Assembly: GCF_035956715.1 (NCBI RefSeq)
Contig: NZ_CP108381.1
Location: forward strand, 2,170,001-2,234,000
Origin: Nocardia sp. NBC_01329
GTDB lineage: Bacteria > Actinomycetota > Actinomycetes > Mycobacteriales > Mycobacteriaceae
Length of the DNA stretch: 64,000 nt
Reading direction: 5' to 3'
In this document: piece after piece, positions 26,882-36,422 of the stretch
How positions within the stretch are numbered: the first letter of the stretch is position 1
How the letters are laid out: each line of letters starts with the position of its first letter
The notes under the pieces: model-generated
Seen by the model: the letters and a program-made list of their open reading frames with translations, nothing else
The model's database searches: none
Told to the model about the DNA's origin: nothing
Position numbers and translations under genes: made by a program

Positions 26882-27691
26882 ATGACAGGCGCGGCGCAGC
26901 AGTGGGCGCACGGAGGGATGTCGATCGGCTCCGTGCTCGATCTGCTGCGACCGGATTTTCCGGATATCACCATCTCCAAGATCCGCTTCCTGGAGGCGGA
27001 GGGCCTGATCCGGCCGGAGCGGACACCGTCCGGCTACCGCCGGTTCTCGGTCGCGGACTGCGAGCGCTTGCGTTTCGTACTCACAGCGCAACGCGACCAG
27101 TACCTGCCGTTGAAGGTGATCAAGGAACAACTCGAGGCGATCGACAGCGGTGCCGCGACGCTCGGGGTGCGGGAAGCCCGCGCCCGAGCGCGCACCGCCC
27201 GGCCGGACGCGGGGCAGCCGATGCCGGACGACAGTACCGAGGAGATGGCGCCGCGGCCGCCGCGGCGGCTCGGTGTGCAACCGGGGCGCATCACCCCGGA
27301 CGATTTCGAATTCGATCACGAGATCCGGGTGACCCGCGCGGACCTGCTCGACCGGGCCGGGATCGACGAGCAGTTCCTCAACGATCTGATCCGGGCGAAT
27401 TTGATCACCCCGGGTCCGGCCGGGTTCTTCGACACCGACGCGGTCACCCTGGCGGCCACCGCCAAGGCCATGGCCGAATTCGGTTTGGAGGCGCGCCATC
27501 TGCGCGCGTTCAAACTCGCGGCGGACCGGGAGGCGGCGCTGGTGGCGCAGATCGCGGCGCCCATCGCCAAGAGTCGGGACGCCGGTGCCCGGGCGCGGGC
27601 GGAGGAGACGGTGCGCGAACTTGCCGCGCTGTCGCTGACGTTGCACGCGAGCCTGGTTAAGGCTTCGGTGCGCAACTCTCTGGGCGGATGA
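26882..27691 (+). CDS. ftsR: MerR-family regulator, FtsR/Rv1828 type
   Basis: 269 residues. The N-terminal MerR HTH is SIGSVLDLLRPDFPDITISK followed by IRFLEAEGLIRPERTPSGYRRF. Unlike metal-sensing MerR proteins it has a long C-terminal part with a second DNA-binding-like segment (ITPDDFEFDHEIRVTRADLL). It corresponds by position and sequence to Rv1828 and to corynebacterial FtsR, an activator of ftsZ. Cysteine metal ligands are absent. The symbol rests on orthology inferred from gene order. Confidence 0.85.
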   Translation: MTGAAQQWAHGGMSIGSVLDLLRPDFPDITISKIRFLEAEGLIRPERTPSGYRRFSVADCERLRFVLTAQRDQYLPLKVIKEQLEAIDSGAATLGVREARARARTARPDAGQPMPDDSTEEMAPRPPRRLGVQPGRITPDDFEFDHEIRVTRADLLDRAGIDEQFLNDLIRANLITPGPAGFFDTDAVTLAATAKAMAEFGLEARHLRAFKLAADREAALVAQIAAPIAKSRDAGARARAEETVRELAALSLTLHASLVKASVRNSLGG

Positions 27692-27891
27692 TCCAGCCGT
27701 CCGATTTCCGCGGTGAACGGCCGGATCCGGCCTGACCTGCAGACGAGCCGCCGGCGGCTACGCCGGTGGCAACACACCGATTCCGGTGTTCGCCAGCGAT
27801 CGCGGCGCCGCGCGAAATTCGCCTAGACTCGTAGTACGGCGAGCCCTGCAACGGCGAGGGCGGGCGGCCGGGGAGTATGGGAGGCAGTGCG

Positions 27892-28365
27892 ATGAGCGAA
27901 ATGCGCGTGATCGGCATCCGGGTCGAGCAGCCACAGAATCAGCCCGTCCTGCTGCTGCGGGAGGCGGAGGGCGAGCGGTATCTGCCCATCTGGATAGGGC
28001 AGGCGGAGGCTACGGCCATCGTGCTCGAACAGGAGGGCGTCACACCGGTCCGGCCGCTCACCCACGATCTGATCAAGATCCTGATCGCCGATCTCGGGCA
28101 CACCCTCGAGGAGGTTCATATCGTGGACCTGAAGGAAGGCACGTTCTACGCCGATCTGGTCTTCGAGAACGAAGTGCGGATCTCGGCACGGCCGTCGGAT
28201 TCGGTGGCGATCGCCCTGCGCGTCGGTTGCCCGATCTACGCGGCGGAATCGGTGCTCGAGGAAGCCGGTCTGGTGATGCCCGACGAACGCGAGGACGAGG
28301 TGGAAAAGTTCAAGGAGTTCTTGGAGTCGGTATCGCCCGACGATTTCAAAGCGACCGATAGTTGA
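27892..28365 (+). CDS. DUF151 (bifunctional nuclease-like) protein
   Basis: 157 residues, counterpart of Rv1829. The DUF151 core shows RYLPIWIGQAEATAI, THDLIKILIADLG and GTFYADLVFE, then SARPSDSVAIALR. Plant and archaeal relatives have nuclease activity; the role in actinobacteria is unknown. ATG 27892 was preferred over 27877 because GGAGG lies seven bases before it. It lies between two MerR genes on the same strand. Confidence 0.9.
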   Translation: MSEMRVIGIRVEQPQNQPVLLLREAEGERYLPIWIGQAEATAIVLEQEGVTPVRPLTHDLIKILIADLGHTLEEVHIVDLKEGTFYADLVFENEVRISARPSDSVAIALRVGCPIYAAESVLEEAGLVMPDEREDEVEKFKEFLESVSPDDFKATDS

Positions 28366-28384
28366 GAAATCGCCCTTTTTTCTA

Positions 28385-28401
28385 GACCTCAACTACAGGT
28401 C
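28385..28401. promoter_or_regulatory. inverted repeat before the second MerR gene
   Basis: GACCT-N7-AGGTC in the AT-richer 163-bp gap upstream of 28529, directly after an ACCT-rich T-run (28376-28381). It could be a MerR-type binding site; this is tentative. Confidence 0.3.
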
Positions 28402-28528
28402 GAGAGTGTTACCGCGCGTCGCATTTGGTTCGGCACTGCTGTGGCCGAGAGAATGGGAAGAGTAGCCTCATAGTCGACGCCGGGCCGCCGGCTATGGGCA
28501 CTGATCGGCGGAGCAAGGGAGTAGTTCA

Positions 28529-29119
28529 GTGGCAGAGAATATGCGGGAAATGCGATCGGATGTGGGCCCGCCTCGGCGCTACGAAATACAACCCGGATTG
28601 TTCCCCGACGATTCGGTTCCCGACGATATGGTGGGATACCGGGTGCCGACGGCCTGTGAGGTCGCGGGGATCAGTTACCGGCAGCTGGACTACTGGGCGC
28701 GGACCGGCCTCGTGGTGCCCTCCATACGCGGGGCAGCGGGCTCGGGCAGCCAGCGGCTGTACTCCTTCAAGGACATCCTGGTCCTGAAAATTGTCAAACG
28801 GCTCCTCGACGCCGGTATTTCGCTGCAGAACATCCGTATCGCCGTCGATCATCTGCGCAGTCGCGGGGTACAGGATCTGGCGAATATCACCCTGTTCTCC
28901 GACGGGACCTCGGTATACGAGTGCACCTCACCGGAAGAAGTCGTCGATCTACTGCAGGGCGGCCAAGGCGTATTCGGGATAGCGGTGAACAGTGCCATGC
29001 GGGAGCTCACCGGAGCCATCGCCGCATTCCCCGCCGAACGCGCCTCCGAGGCCAGTGAACGCCCCGAGGACGAACTCTCCTACCGGCGTAAGGCTCGGCT
29101 GACCCGTAAAACCGGCTGA
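28529..29119 (+). CDS. MerR-family cell-division regulator, Rv1830/McdR type
   Basis: 196 residues. MerR HTH around residues 35-75 (VPTACEVAGISYRQLDYWAR, then GLVVPSIRGAAGSGSQRLYS) and a regulatory C-terminus with GVFGIAVNSAMREL. It matches Rv1830, reported as a cell-division regulator in mycobacteria. The start is GTG 28529 with GGGAG upstream. The gene precedes the glycine riboswitch and gcvP, as in M. tuberculosis. Confidence 0.87.
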   Translation: MAENMREMRSDVGPPRRYEIQPGLFPDDSVPDDMVGYRVPTACEVAGISYRQLDYWARTGLVVPSIRGAAGSGSQRLYSFKDILVLKIVKRLLDAGISLQNIRIAVDHLRSRGVQDLANITLFSDGTSVYECTSPEEVVDLLQGGQGVFGIAVNSAMRELTGAIAAFPAERASEASERPEDELSYRRKARLTRKTG

Positions 29120-29234
29120 CCCGTAAACCTGCTGGCGTCGCCCACCGGTCAGGGCAGGGGCGAGCATCGACACACACGGTCCGGGTGGGTGCTCTCGGGC
29201 ACTGCCCACCGGGCTAGGATGAGCGGGCGTCGTA

Positions 29235-29436
29235 GCCGTGCGGGAGAGTCCCGGATCCCCGAGATCCGGGCGCCGAAGGAGCAGCACCTCCCCGTCAATC
29301 TCTCAGGCACCAGGACCGTGCGGGAACCGGCGCCTCTGGAAAGTGGTGGCTGCGGGCCACCCGCCCAAGGTGAAAGGCGACCGGACCCATCATCCGGTCG
29401 CCGAAGCTCTCAGGCGCCGCGACAGAGGGGGAGGGC
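29235..29436 (+). promoter_or_regulatory. tandem glycine riboswitch
   Basis: Two aptamers in series in the gcvP leader. Aptamer 1 has GCGGGAGAGTCCC, CGCCGAAGGAGCAGC, AATCTCTCAGGCACCAGGAC and CTCTGGAAAG. Aptamer 2 has CCCAAGGTGAAAGGCGACCG, GCCGAAGCTCTCAGGCGCC and GACAGAGGGGGAG. These are the conserved glycine-binding elements. A 7-bp hairpin (29442-29460, GCCGACC/GGTCGGC) lies between the second aptamer and the ribosome site and is a likely expression platform. Glycine binding should turn on gcvP. Confidence 0.95.
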
Positions 29437-29480
29437 CATCAGCCGACCGTGCCGGTCGGCCGCCCACCCAGGGAGCCGTG

Positions 29481-32276
29481 GTGACCCAGAACTTCGCAGA
29501 TCGTCATATCGGACCGGACGACGACGAATTCGCGCGGATCCTCACCGCGATCGGTATCGCGTCGGCCGACGAATTGGCAGCCGTCGCGTTGCCTGCCGGG
29601 ATCCGCGATGCCGACCCCCTGGCCGGACTGCCCGCACCGGGCACCGAACACGAGGTGTTGGCCGAACTCGCCGTGCTCGCCGAATCGAACCGTATCGCCA
29701 CGTCGATGATCGGGCTCGGTTACTACGACACTCTGACCCCGCCGGTGCTGGTGCGTAATCTGCTGGAGAATCCGGCCTGGTACACCGCCTATACGCCTTA
29801 TCAGCCCGAGATCAGCCAGGGCAGGCTCGAGGCGCTGCTCAATTTCCAGACCATGGTGACCGACCTGACCGGCACGGATGTGGCCAACGCGTCGATGCTC
29901 GACGAGGCCACCGCGGCCGCGGAGGCGATGACGCTGCTGCGCCGGGTCAACCGCCGTGCTCCTGCCCGCCTGGTGGTCGACCGTGACCTGTTCCCGCAGA
30001 CCCGGACCGTGCTGGAAACCCGCGCCGAACCTCTGGGCATCGAAATCGTGGCGGCCGATCTGTCCGGGGGCGGGCTGCCCGACGGTGAGTTCTTCGGAGT
30101 GATCGTGCAGGTTCCCGGTGCGTCCGGCCGGATCGTGGATTGGTCGGCGACGATCGCCGCCGCACACGAACGCGGTGCGCTGGTTGCCGCCGGTGCGGAT
30201 CTGCTGGCGCTCACGCTGATCACCCCGCCGGGGGAGCAGGGCGCGGACGTCTGTTTCGGGACGACCCAGCGTTTCGGGGTGCCGATGGGATTCGGCGGCC
30301 CGCACGCCGGATATCTGGCGGTGCGCGCCGATTACGCGCGCCAGCTCCCCGGCCGGCTGGTCGGGGTATCCAAGGATGCCGACGGCGCCACCGCCTACCG
30401 TCTCGCGCTGCAGACGCGCGAACAGCATATTCGCCGAGAGAAGGCCACTTCGAATATCTGCACGGCACAGGTGCTGCTGGCCATCGTCGCCGGTATGTAC
30501 GCCTGCTACCACGGTTCGAACGGGTTGCGGGCAATCGCTCGCCGGGTCCACAGGCACGCGGCGGCACTGGCTGCGGCACTCGGTGATGCGCTGGTGCACG
30601 ACAACTATTTCGACACCGTGCTGGCCAGGGTTCCGGGCCAGGCGGAAGCGGTGGTTGCCAAGGCGGCCGCGCGCGGCGTGAATCTGCGCCGAGTGGACGA
30701 CGATCATGTCGCCGTCGCTTGTGACGAGGCCACCACTGCCGACCATATCGCCCTGGTGCTGGACGCCTTCGGTATCGCCCCCACCGAGCCCGCCGCGGCC
30801 GCGCTCGAGAATCGCACCTCCGAATTCCTGACCCATCCCGCGTTCACCCGGTATCACACCGAAACGGCGATGCTGCGGTATCTGCGTGCGCTGTCGGACA
30901 AGGACATCGCACTGGACCGGAGCATGATCCCGCTCGGTTCGTGCACCATGAAACTCAACGCCACCGCGGAGATGGAGCCGATCACCTGGCCCGGATTCGC
31001 CCGGCTGCACCCCTACGCTCCCGAAACCGATACCCCCGGTCTGCGGCGGGTGATCCACGATCTCGAGCGCTGGCTGGCCGAGATCACCGGATACGACTCG
31101 GTGAGTCTGCAACCGAACGCGGGCAGTCAGGGCGAGTACGCGGGCCTGCTTGCCATTCGCCGCTATCACCTGGACCGCGGTGACACCCGCCGCGATACCT
31201 GCCTCATTCCCTCGAGTGCGCACGGTACCAATGCCGCCTCCGCGGCGATGGTCGGTCTGCGGGTCGAAGTGGTGAAATGCCGGGCCAACGGCGACGTCGA
31301 CCTCGACGATCTGCGGGCCAAGATCGCCGACCACGCCGAGCGGCTGGCCTGCATCATGATCACCTATCCGTCCACACACGGTGTGTTCGAGCAGGAGGTC
31401 GCCGAACTGTGCGCCCTGGTGCACGATGCCGGCGGCCAGGTCTATGTGGACGGCGCGAATCTGAACGCGCTGGTCGGGCTGGCCCGGCCGGGGCGGTTCG
31501 GCGGTGACGTCAGCCATCTGAACCTGCACAAGACCTTCTGTATCCCGCACGGTGGCGGCGGTCCCGGGGTCGGGCCGGTGGCGGTGCGGTCCCATCTCAC
31601 GCCGTATCTCCCCGGCGACCCACTGGTCCCCGGTTCGCACGCTGTCTCGGCGGCCGAATACGGATCGGCATCGATCCTGCCGATCACCTGGGCTTATATC
31701 CGGATGATGGGAGCCGAGGGGCTGCGCCGGGCGACCCTCACCGCGATCGCGTCGGCCAACTATCTGGCGCGCCGCCTCAACGAGTATTTCCCCGTGCTCT
31801 ACACCGGCGACAACGAGATGGTCGCCCACGAATGCATTCTGGATCTGCGCGATATCACCAAGCGCACCGGCGTGACCGTCGACGATGTGGCCAAACGGCT
31901 CGCCGATTACGGATTCCACGCACCGACCATGAGCTTCCCGGTGGCGGGCACGCTGATGGTGGAACCGACCGAGAGCGAGAATCTGGAAGAGCTCGACGCG
32001 TTCGCCGAGGCCATGATCGCCATCCGGCGCGAGATCGATCGGGTGGGCGCGGGGGAGTGGCCGGCCGAGGACAATCCGCTGCGCAATGCCCCGCACACGG
32101 CAGCGAGCTTGGTTCGCGAATGGGATCACCCCTACAGTCGGGAGGTCGCGGTATACCCGCTCGGCCTCGACCACGACCGGCCGAAGGTGTGGCCGGCCGT
32201 ACGACGGATCGACGGTGCCTTCGGCGACCGGAACCTGGTCTGCACCTGCCCTCCCCTCGCGGCCTACGCCTACTGA
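29481..32276 (+). CDS. gcvP: glycine dehydrogenase (decarboxylating), P protein
   Basis: PLP enzyme that decarboxylates glycine and loads the aminomethyl group on GcvH. 931 residues, homodimeric single-chain type. Start GTG 29481, five bases after GGGAG; a longer frame upstream runs through the riboswitch and is not protein. It begins [20 protein letters not shown]. The PLP lysine is in [20 protein letters not shown]. Full length and intact. gcvT is not in the window. Confidence 0.98.
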   Translation: MTQNFADRHIGPDDDEFARILTAIGIASADELAAVALPAGIRDADPLAGLPAPGTEHEVLAELAVLAESNRIATSMIGLGYYDTLTPPVLVRNLLENPAWYTAYTPYQPEISQGRLEALLNFQTMVTDLTGTDVANASMLDEATAAAEAMTLLRRVNRRAPARLVVDRDLFPQTRTVLETRAEPLGIEIVAADLSGGGLPDGEFFGVIVQVPGASGRIVDWSATIAAAHERGALVAAGADLLALTLITPPGEQGADVCFGTTQRFGVPMGFGGPHAGYLAVRADYARQLPGRLVGVSKDADGATAYRLALQTREQHIRREKATSNICTAQVLLAIVAGMYACYHGSNGLRAIARRVHRHAAALAAALGDALVHDNYFDTVLARVPGQAEAVVAKAAARGVNLRRVDDDHVAVACDEATTADHIALVLDAFGIAPTEPAAAALENRTSEFLTHPAFTRYHTETAMLRYLRALSDKDIALDRSMIPLGSCTMKLNATAEMEPITWPGFARLHPYAPETDTPGLRRVIHDLERWLAEITGYDSVSLQPNAGSQGEYAGLLAIRRYHLDRGDTRRDTCLIPSSAHGTNAASAAMVGLRVEVVKCRANGDVDLDDLRAKIADHAERLACIMITYPSTHGVFEQEVAELCALVHDAGGQVYVDGANLNALVGLARPGRFGGDVSHLNLHKTFCIPHGGGGPGVGPVAVRSHLTPYLPGDPLVPGSHAVSAAEYGSASILPITWAYIRMMGAEGLRRATLTAIASANYLARRLNEYFPVLYTGDNEMVAHECILDLRDITKRTGVTVDDVAKRLADYGFHAPTMSFPVAGTLMVEPTESENLEELDAFAEAMIAIRREIDRVGAGEWPAEDNPLRNAPHTAASLVREWDHPYSREVAVYPLGLDHDRPKVWPAVRRIDGAFGDRNLVCTCPPLAAYAY

Positions 32277-32432
32277 GCCGGGAAACAGAAGCCGGCCGGG
32301 GGCGGCGAACCGGTTCGAGTACCGGCCGCGTTGTGCAGGCTGTGCGTGCGGCTGCTGAGTCCCTGCGCTCGCTCGCAGTCCGAGACCGCGGTAGGCGTTC
32401 GACGCCCGTTCCGGGCCCGCCTCTGTCGATTG

Positions 32433-33065
32433 TCAGTGCGGATCGTGGTCGAGCGCGGCGGTATCGGTTGCCGCCGCGCGCAGACGGTTCGTAATGATCT
32501 GCCGAGCCCGGTCGTATCGAAGGTTGTCGTCGAGCAGAGCGGCGTCCTCGGCGGCGACGCGAGCGAGGGCGTCGAGGACGAAGGCCAGGTCGGCCGGATC
32601 GATGTCGGGGCGTATCTGGCCCAGTTGCTGAGCCTCGGTGACGATGGTGGTGTAGAGGGTGTGCCAGTCCCGGCGCGCCGAGGCGAGGGCATCGCGAACC
32701 CGACCTGGCCGGGTGTCGAATTCGGGCGCCGTCGAGATGAAGAAGCAGCCGCCCTCGAATACAGGCTGGCGCGCGTAGTCCAGCCACGAGCCGGCCAGCG
32801 CCTCGACCCGTCGGATCCCGGCAGGCGCCTTCATGGCCGGGCGGATCACCCGGGCGGAGAACACGTCGATCGCCGCCCGTACCGTCGCCAGCTGCAGCTC
32901 CTCCTTGGACCCGAACTGTGCGAATACACCGCTCTTGCTGACCTCGAGTTCGGTAGCCAGGCGCCGTACGGACAGGCTTTCGAGCCCTTCCATCGAGGCT
33001 ATGTTCATCGCCCGGTCCAGGATGACCTGCCGTGATCGGAGCCCGCGTTGCACCCTCTTGTCCAT
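32433..33065 (-). CDS. TetR-family regulator
   Basis: 210 residues. HTH at 12-60 (ILDRAMNIASMEGLESLSVR, then LEVSKSGVFAQFGSKEELQL). The C-terminus fits the TetR_C group with GSWLDYARQPVFEGGCFFIS. It lies 31 bp downstream of the SnoaL-like gene on the same strand and is divergent from the MDR-LLM-hydrolase operon. A palindrome CTAGTTTACTAG lies five bases upstream of its ATG, consistent with autoregulation. Confidence 0.88.
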   Translation of the reverse strand: MDKRVQRGLRSRQVILDRAMNIASMEGLESLSVRRLATELEVSKSGVFAQFGSKEELQLATVRAAIDVFSARVIRPAMKAPAGIRRVEALAGSWLDYARQPVFEGGCFFISTAPEFDTRPGRVRDALASARRDWHTLYTTIVTEAQQLGQIRPDIDPADLAFVLDALARVAAEDAALLDDNLRYDRARQIITNRLRAAATDTAALDHDPH

Positions 33066-33069
33066 AATT

Positions 33070-33081
33070 CTAGTTTACTAG
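33070..33081. promoter_or_regulatory. CTAGTTTACTAG palindrome before the TetR gene
   Basis: Perfect 5-bp arms (CTAGT/ACTAG) around TT, between the SnoaL-like stop and the TetR ATG. Likely operator. Confidence 0.4.
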
Positions 33082-33096
33082 GACGGCTGTCCGGGT

Positions 33097-33564
33097 TCAG
33101 AGTAGGCGTTTCCGCGCGGTATCGCGCCAGGCGCCGAATCGGGCCGCCGCCGCGTCGGTCGACAGGCCGAGTTGTTCGCACATCTGGTGGAAGTCGAAGA
33201 AGAATCGCTCCTGCGCGATCAAGCCGTCGCGCACACGCCAGTGACATGCGAACGGCAGTGCGAAGCGGTGGCCGGTCGGTTCGATACCGGCCAACGGCCC
33301 CGCCATCGTGGCGCGGATAGTCCCGGCTCCGACGACGAGATCGTCGGTTTCGTGCAGGTATTCGAGTTCTACCGAGTAGTCGGGAAAAGCGCGGAAGAAC
33401 CCGGTCAGATGCCCGGCTGCCTCGGTCCGGTTGCGGCTGACGACCCGGAACGGGACGGTCTCGAGTATCGCGTCGTCACGGCAGGCCGCCAGTGCGGCCG
33501 CGATATCGGCTCGTGACTTGGCCTCCGCATAGATCTGCACCGTCTCGATCGGTGTTCTCGTCAT
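33097..33564 (-). CDS. SnoaL-like / ester cyclase family protein
   Basis: 155 residues in the NTF2-like fold. EAAGHLTGFFRAFPDYSVEL and RFALPFACHWRVRDGLIAQE are typical of SnoaL-like polyketide cyclases and related small isomerases. GGAG eight bases before ATG 33564 supports the start. It is divergent from the MDR oxidoreductase and probably expressed with the following TetR gene. Enzymatic role unknown. Confidence 0.8.
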   Translation of the reverse strand: MTRTPIETVQIYAEAKSRADIAAALAACRDDAILETVPFRVVSRNRTEAAGHLTGFFRAFPDYSVELEYLHETDDLVVGAGTIRATMAGPLAGIEPTGHRFALPFACHWRVRDGLIAQERFFFDFHQMCEQLGLSTDAAAARFGAWRDTARKRLL

Positions 33565-33659
33565 CGCAATACTCCAGATCTCGGGAAGCTGAATGGACAG
33601 TCGGACATCGTCTATGCCCTGAGATGTGCATCAAGGAAGGAAAGCGCCCTGTACAAGGT

Positions 33660-33673
33660 CTATCAATTAATAG
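33660..33673. promoter_or_regulatory. divergent promoter region palindrome
   Basis: CTATCAATTAATAG, arms CTAT/ATAG around an AATT centre, in the 152-bp gap between the SnoaL-like and MDR genes. ATGGACA (33593) and its complement TGTCCAT (33680) also occur in this gap. The AT-rich run just after (TATACTTT) could be the MDR promoter -10. Confidence 0.35.
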
Positions 33674-33716
33674 TACAGTTGTCCATATACTTTGGAGTTG
33701 TCGAGGAAGGTTCGTC

Positions 33717-34697
33717 GTGCTGGCAGTGCTGCAGGAAGAGTGGGGAAGTCCGGAGAACATGCGGTTGACCGAGGTCGACCGGCCGAAACCCACCTTCGGT
33801 GAGGTTCTCGTGGAAGTGGTGGCGGCGGGTGTGAATCCGGTCGACTTCTATACCGCCCAGGGCTCGGCCTACAACCGGATCCTCGAGCTGCCGTTCATCC
33901 ATGGCTGGGATGTCGCGGGTGTGGTCACGGAAGTCGGGTACGGCACCACCCGGTTCCGTCCTGGCGACCGGGTATTCGGAATGCCGTGGTTTCCGCGGGC
34001 GGCCGGCGCGTACGCCGAATGTGTCACCGCGCCCGCCCGCCATTTCGCGCAGATGCCGGAGAGGTCGACCTTTTCGGAGGCGGCCGCGTTACCGCTGGCC
34101 GGGCTCACCGCATGGCAGATGCTGGTCGATGTGGCCCGGGTCGGTCCCGGTCAGCGGGTGCTGATCACAGCGGCCGCCGGCGGAGTCGGCCATCTCGCGG
34201 TGCAGATCGCCAAGTCGCTGGGCGCCTACGTGATCGGCACCGCTAGCGCCGCCAAACATTCATTCGTCCGCGCCCTGGGTGCCGACGAAGTGGTGGACTA
34301 CACCACCACTGATATCGCCGCCGTGGTCGGCGATGTCGATGTGGTGATCCAGATGTTCGGCGGTGACGGCGCCGTAGGTGCGCTGCGGTGCCTGCGGCGC
34401 GGCGGAATCATGGTCAATGCACAGAGCGCCTGGACCCCTGGAATGGCAGCCCGGGCCGCCGAGTTGGGGGTTCGTGCCTCCGGATTCCTGGTCGAACCCG
34501 ACTACGCGGGTTTGGCGGCGCTGGCGCAGCTCGTGGACGAAGGACGGCTGGCAGTGCATATCGAGCGCGAACTACCACTGGCGCGTGCCGCGGAGGCCAA
34601 TCAGTTGGTCGGCCGCGGACATACCACCGGCAAAGTCGTACTGACCGTGGCCGACCCCGTCCGCTTGGGTGCCACCGCAGCGGGCGCTATCCGGTGA
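33717..34697 (+). CDS. MDR-family NADPH:quinone oxidoreductase-like protein
   Basis: 326 residues, zinc-free medium-chain reductase. The nucleotide fold has AAAGGVGHLAVQIAKSLGA; the catalytic domain has GVNPVDFYTAQGSAY and FIHGWDVAGVV. The usual structural-zinc cysteines are missing. It likely reduces quinones or enones with NADPH. GTG 33717 follows GGAAGG. Its stop overlaps the next start (GTGA), so it heads a coupled three-gene operon. Confidence 0.87.
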   Translation: MLAVLQEEWGSPENMRLTEVDRPKPTFGEVLVEVVAAGVNPVDFYTAQGSAYNRILELPFIHGWDVAGVVTEVGYGTTRFRPGDRVFGMPWFPRAAGAYAECVTAPARHFAQMPERSTFSEAAALPLAGLTAWQMLVDVARVGPGQRVLITAAAGGVGHLAVQIAKSLGAYVIGTASAAKHSFVRALGADEVVDYTTTDIAAVVGDVDVVIQMFGGDGAVGALRCLRRGGIMVNAQSAWTPGMAARAAELGVRASGFLVEPDYAGLAALAQLVDEGRLAVHIERELPLARAAEANQLVGRGHTTGKVVLTVADPVRLGATAAGAIR

Positions 34698-35653
34698 GCA
34701 CGCTCATGGGGAATCCGGTGAAGATCGGCTATCTTCTACCGACGCGGGACCAGTCTCTGCTGGGCCGGCATGATATGCAGGCATTCGTCGAGCTGGCTCG
34801 ATGCGCCGAGGCAAGTGGGTTCGATTCGATCTGGGCGGGCGACAGTCCGGTTACCAGACCACGTGCGGATCCGCTCATAGTGCTGGCGGCGATCGCACAG
34901 GCGACCGAGCGCCTCACGCTCGGCACCGCCGTGCTGCTCCCCGCGCTACGTCATCCGATCCTGCTGGCCCATCAGCTGGCCACCCTCGACCGACTGTCGG
35001 ACGGACGGCTGATCGCGGGTATGGGAAGCGGGTTCCCGAACCCCGCTACCCGGGCCCAATACACCGCTATGGGAATCGATTTCCGAACCCGCACCGATCG
35101 CCTGGTGGAAACCATCCACTGCCTGCGGCAGCTGTGGTCCGGGGCGGAGACCACCCACCACGGCACCCATTTCGCCTTCCGTGACGTGCGACTCGTACCT
35201 CCGCCCACGCAGCCTGGAGGTCCGCCGATCTGGCTGGCCGGGGCTGGCGGACCCGCGCTGCGCCGCATCGCCGACTTCGCCGACGGCTGGCTACCGTACC
35301 CGGTGACAGCCGATGCCTACGCGAACGAATACGGGTTCATCGAACAGGTAGCCACCAGGCCGGTACTGCCCGCGCTCTACGCAACCCTGTGCATCGACGA
35401 TGATCCCGAGCAGGCGCGACAACGCCTGCGGCAGAGCATCGAACGTTACTACCGTGCGCCCCTCGAGACGATCGCATCAATCCAGGCACTGTTCTCCGGC
35501 ACACCCGGCGCAGCCGCCGAGTGGCTGGACGACTACCTGGCCGCCGGCGCTCGACACCTGGTGATCCGCCTCATCGCCGACGACCCCGCCGCAGGGCTCG
35601 CAGAATTCGTCGACCGGGTGCTACCCCTGCTTCCGAAGGAGACCCGCCCATGA
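34694..35653 (+). CDS. LLM-class flavin-dependent oxidoreductase
   Basis: 319 residues with a luciferase-like TIM barrel. IGYLLPTRDQSLLG at the N-terminus, GFDSIWAGDSP, LTLGTAVLLPALRHPILLAH, and GRLIAGMGSGFPN are typical; FMN or F420 may be the cofactor. The start is GTG 34694 overlapping the previous stop by four bases; ATG 34706 is an alternative. It overlaps the hydrolase gene by ATGA. The three enzymes probably act on one substrate in sequence. Confidence 0.87.
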   Translation: MSTLMGNPVKIGYLLPTRDQSLLGRHDMQAFVELARCAEASGFDSIWAGDSPVTRPRADPLIVLAAIAQATERLTLGTAVLLPALRHPILLAHQLATLDRLSDGRLIAGMGSGFPNPATRAQYTAMGIDFRTRTDRLVETIHCLRQLWSGAETTHHGTHFAFRDVRLVPPPTQPGGPPIWLAGAGGPALRRIADFADGWLPYPVTADAYANEYGFIEQVATRPVLPALYATLCIDDDPEQARQRLRQSIERYYRAPLETIASIQALFSGTPGAAAEWLDDYLAAGARHLVIRLIADDPAAGLAEFVDRVLPLLPKETRP

Positions 35654-36333
35654 CCACCTATGTTCTCGTGCACGGTGCCTGGCACGGTCCTTGGGCTTGG
35701 GAAACTATAGTGCCGATCCTTCGTACCTCGGGTGCGCGCACCGGTATTCCCGACCTCGGCGCCGACCCCGCCCATGGACTGCACGACCAGGTCGCGGCAG
35801 TCGTTGCAATGCTCGACTCGATGCCCCACACCGACACGCTGGTACTGGTCGGCCACAGCTATGCGGGCCTGGTGGTCCGGGAAGCCGCCGACCTCCGGCC
35901 CGACCGCGTCGACCATATCGTGTTGGTCGACGGGTGGGCCGGCGACGACGGTGCGAGCATGTTCACTCTGGCGCCCCCCGCATTCGTCGACGCGATCCGT
36001 GCAGCAGCGGTGGGACAACAGATTCCGGCCCCACCGCCCGCCGCCTTCGGTATCACCGATGCTCACGCCGCAGCCCAGCTCGCGGCGCGGCTACGACCGC
36101 AGCCCCTGCGGACGTTCACCGAACCGACCCGTTTGACCGGCGCAGTCGACCGCATTCCCGGAACCGCTGTCTACTGCCGCCCTCAGACATACGCCTTCGA
36201 TCAGTTCGGCGCGGCCCTCGGATATCGCACCGCCGCGATCGACGGCCCGCACGACATCATGCTCACGGACCCAGAACAGTTGTCCCACTTGCTTCTGGCG
36301 GTCCCCGTCTCGGCCACGCGAACCGCACGGTAA
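35650..36333 (+). CDS. alpha/beta hydrolase, EstA/hydroxynitrile-lyase-like
   Basis: 227 residues. YVLVHGAWHGPWAW (oxyanion hole), GHSYAGLV (Ser nucleophile) and IDGPHDIMLTDPEQLSHLLL (catalytic His) place it with the plant-like methylesterase/MhpC group common in actinobacteria. It is the last gene of the coupled MDR-LLM-hydrolase operon; ATGA overlap with the LLM gene. Confidence 0.87.
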   Translation: MTTYVLVHGAWHGPWAWETIVPILRTSGARTGIPDLGADPAHGLHDQVAAVVAMLDSMPHTDTLVLVGHSYAGLVVREAADLRPDRVDHIVLVDGWAGDDGASMFTLAPPAFVDAIRAAAVGQQIPAPPPAAFGITDAHAAAQLAARLRPQPLRTFTEPTRLTGAVDRIPGTAVYCRPQTYAFDQFGAALGYRTAAIDGPHDIMLTDPEQLSHLLLAVPVSATRTAR

Positions 36334-36422
36334 TCTTCGGTGCGAAGACCACCGTCGGCCGCCTCGCCGTGCCGTGGCCGAGAGCGGCGGCGTTGTCGGC
36401 GGGTGTCCGGGTAACTCGGGCA

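Noticed and set aside
29439..32174. 911-codon open frame on the minus strand opposite gcvP
   Set aside because: It mirrors a certain gene, has shadow composition and no domain; high GC leaves antisense frames open. The long minus-strand frames at 19901-22084 and 12168-14282, and the plus-strand frame at 35691-37856, were dropped for the same reason.
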